Below, in pieces: positions 21,094-21,547 of a stretch of DNA of 21,547 bases. The notes under the pieces are model-generated. The model was not told the origin of the DNA, did not search any database, and was given only the letters and a program-made list of their open reading frames with translations. The DNA is taken from IMG/VR virus record IMGVR_UViG_3300029319_000472, positions 3,466 through 25,012 of that record; one strand, given 5' to 3'. The translations under genes and the position numbers were made by a program. Each line of letters begins with the position of its first letter. Position 1 is the stretch's first letter. This DNA comes from a virus.

Positions 21094-21547
21094 ATGTTAC
21101 CAGAACAATTAGACTTCGCAGTACGAAGTGAAGAAGTATACAATCAACACCAGACTAAGATACCTGGCTACAAACAGTTGGTTCGTGATGACACCAACGA
21201 GTTGATTGCTATACACAAAGATTCATACAAAGTTATTACACATCATCAAGCGTATGAACTAGCAATTAATTATCTTTGTAATCATTTTCATACTACTGAC
21301 ATGGTAGAAAATTACAGAGTATCTAATAAGGGTGCATTGATGGCAATACATTTCAGATTACCATCATACCAGATACCATACAAAGATTCTTTTATTGCTT
21401 TAGAAGCTATACTACACAACAGTTACAATGGTATGAGGCAGCTAACATTTGATCTTGGATACTATTTCATGTTGTGTTTGAATGGTTTGAAGTCACCACT
21501 ATGGGATGTTCGTATATCATCACAACACAAGGGTAACAAAGAAGTTA
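21094..21547 (+). CDS. DUF932-like phage protein, partial
   Basis: It starts at an ATG with a strong AAGGAGG site and runs off the right edge with 151 codons visible. Motifs are GYKQLVRDDTNELIAIHKDS with YKVITHHQAYELAINYL, ALMAIHFRLPSYQIPYKDS in the middle, and LEAILHNSYNGMRQLTFDLG followed by a C-L-N-G-L element. The layout (Y-x-V-x-x-H-x-x-A near the start, a basic-aliphatic strand, then N-S-Y-N-G and a C-x-N-G) is that of the DUF932/TIGR03299 family of phage and plasmid proteins. I know of no established enzymatic role; it is often near replication or recombination genes. The rest of the gene lies outside the window. Confidence 0.7.
   Translation, partial: MLPEQLDFAVRSEEVYNQHQTKIPGYKQLVRDDTNELIAIHKDSYKVITHHQAYELAINYLCNHFHTTDMVENYRVSNKGALMAIHFRLPSYQIPYKDSFIALEAILHNSYNGMRQLTFDLGYYFMLCLNGLKSPLWDVRISSQHKGNKEV

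Overview
The window is part of the genome of an AT-rich, tailed, podovirus-type phage. The structural genes are recognisable as a T7-like (Autographiviridae-style) virion: terminase small and large subunits, a head-tail connector portal, scaffold, capsid, tubular tail proteins A and B, and three internal virion (ejection) proteins. The small-gene families around them, the low G+C, and the A/T-ending codons (TTA, AGA, AAA) resemble phages of marine Alphaproteobacteria such as pelagiphages. The host assignment is an inference from that style; no host gene is present. No tRNA, rRNA, CRISPR array, insertion sequence, integrase, RNA polymerase or DNA polymerase gene is visible.

Layout. Everything from 1 to about 18.4 kb is one leftward (minus-strand) late block, read from right to left: terminase small subunit (17987-18373); a cassette of seven very small, mostly lysine-rich genes (16606-17870); a 35-residue membrane peptide and a 65-residue protein; terminase large subunit; a 160-residue protein with a His/Glu/Cys layout like permuted papain-like enzymes; two small unknown proteins; portal; a Bbp19-like protein; scaffold; a small unknown protein; major capsid protein; a small decoration-like protein; a G6/C6 hairpin at the place where T7 has its T-phi terminator; tail tubular proteins A and B; and gp14-, gp15- and gp16-like internal virion proteins. 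The last of these runs off the left edge. Most junctions are ATGA, GTGA or TAATG overlaps, so translation is strongly coupled.

The segment 18.37-18.67 kb is a 300-bp non-coding control region between divergent transcription units. It is much richer in G+C (about half) than its surroundings. It carries a nested dyad over the terminase small subunit start, two perfect hairpins, and a run of decamer-phased GCT/GCC motifs. To its right, a rightward (plus-strand), probably early, cassette starts with three small soluble proteins. A strong hairpin and a good sigma70-type promoter (19567-19594) follow. A second run of small genes comes next: a two-helix membrane protein, a hidden 36-residue membrane peptide, a protein with two CxxCxGxG motifs, several unknowns, and the start of a DUF932-like gene that runs off the right edge.

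How it fits together: the right-hand genes probably act early on host physiology and phage DNA. The left-hand block then packages DNA, builds the capsid and tail, and supplies the proteins ejected with the genome. The least explained parts, and the best places to look for new biology, are the control region, the small basic gene cassette, and the permuted-papain-like protein next to the terminase. G+C percentages quoted are hand counts over 60-base lines.
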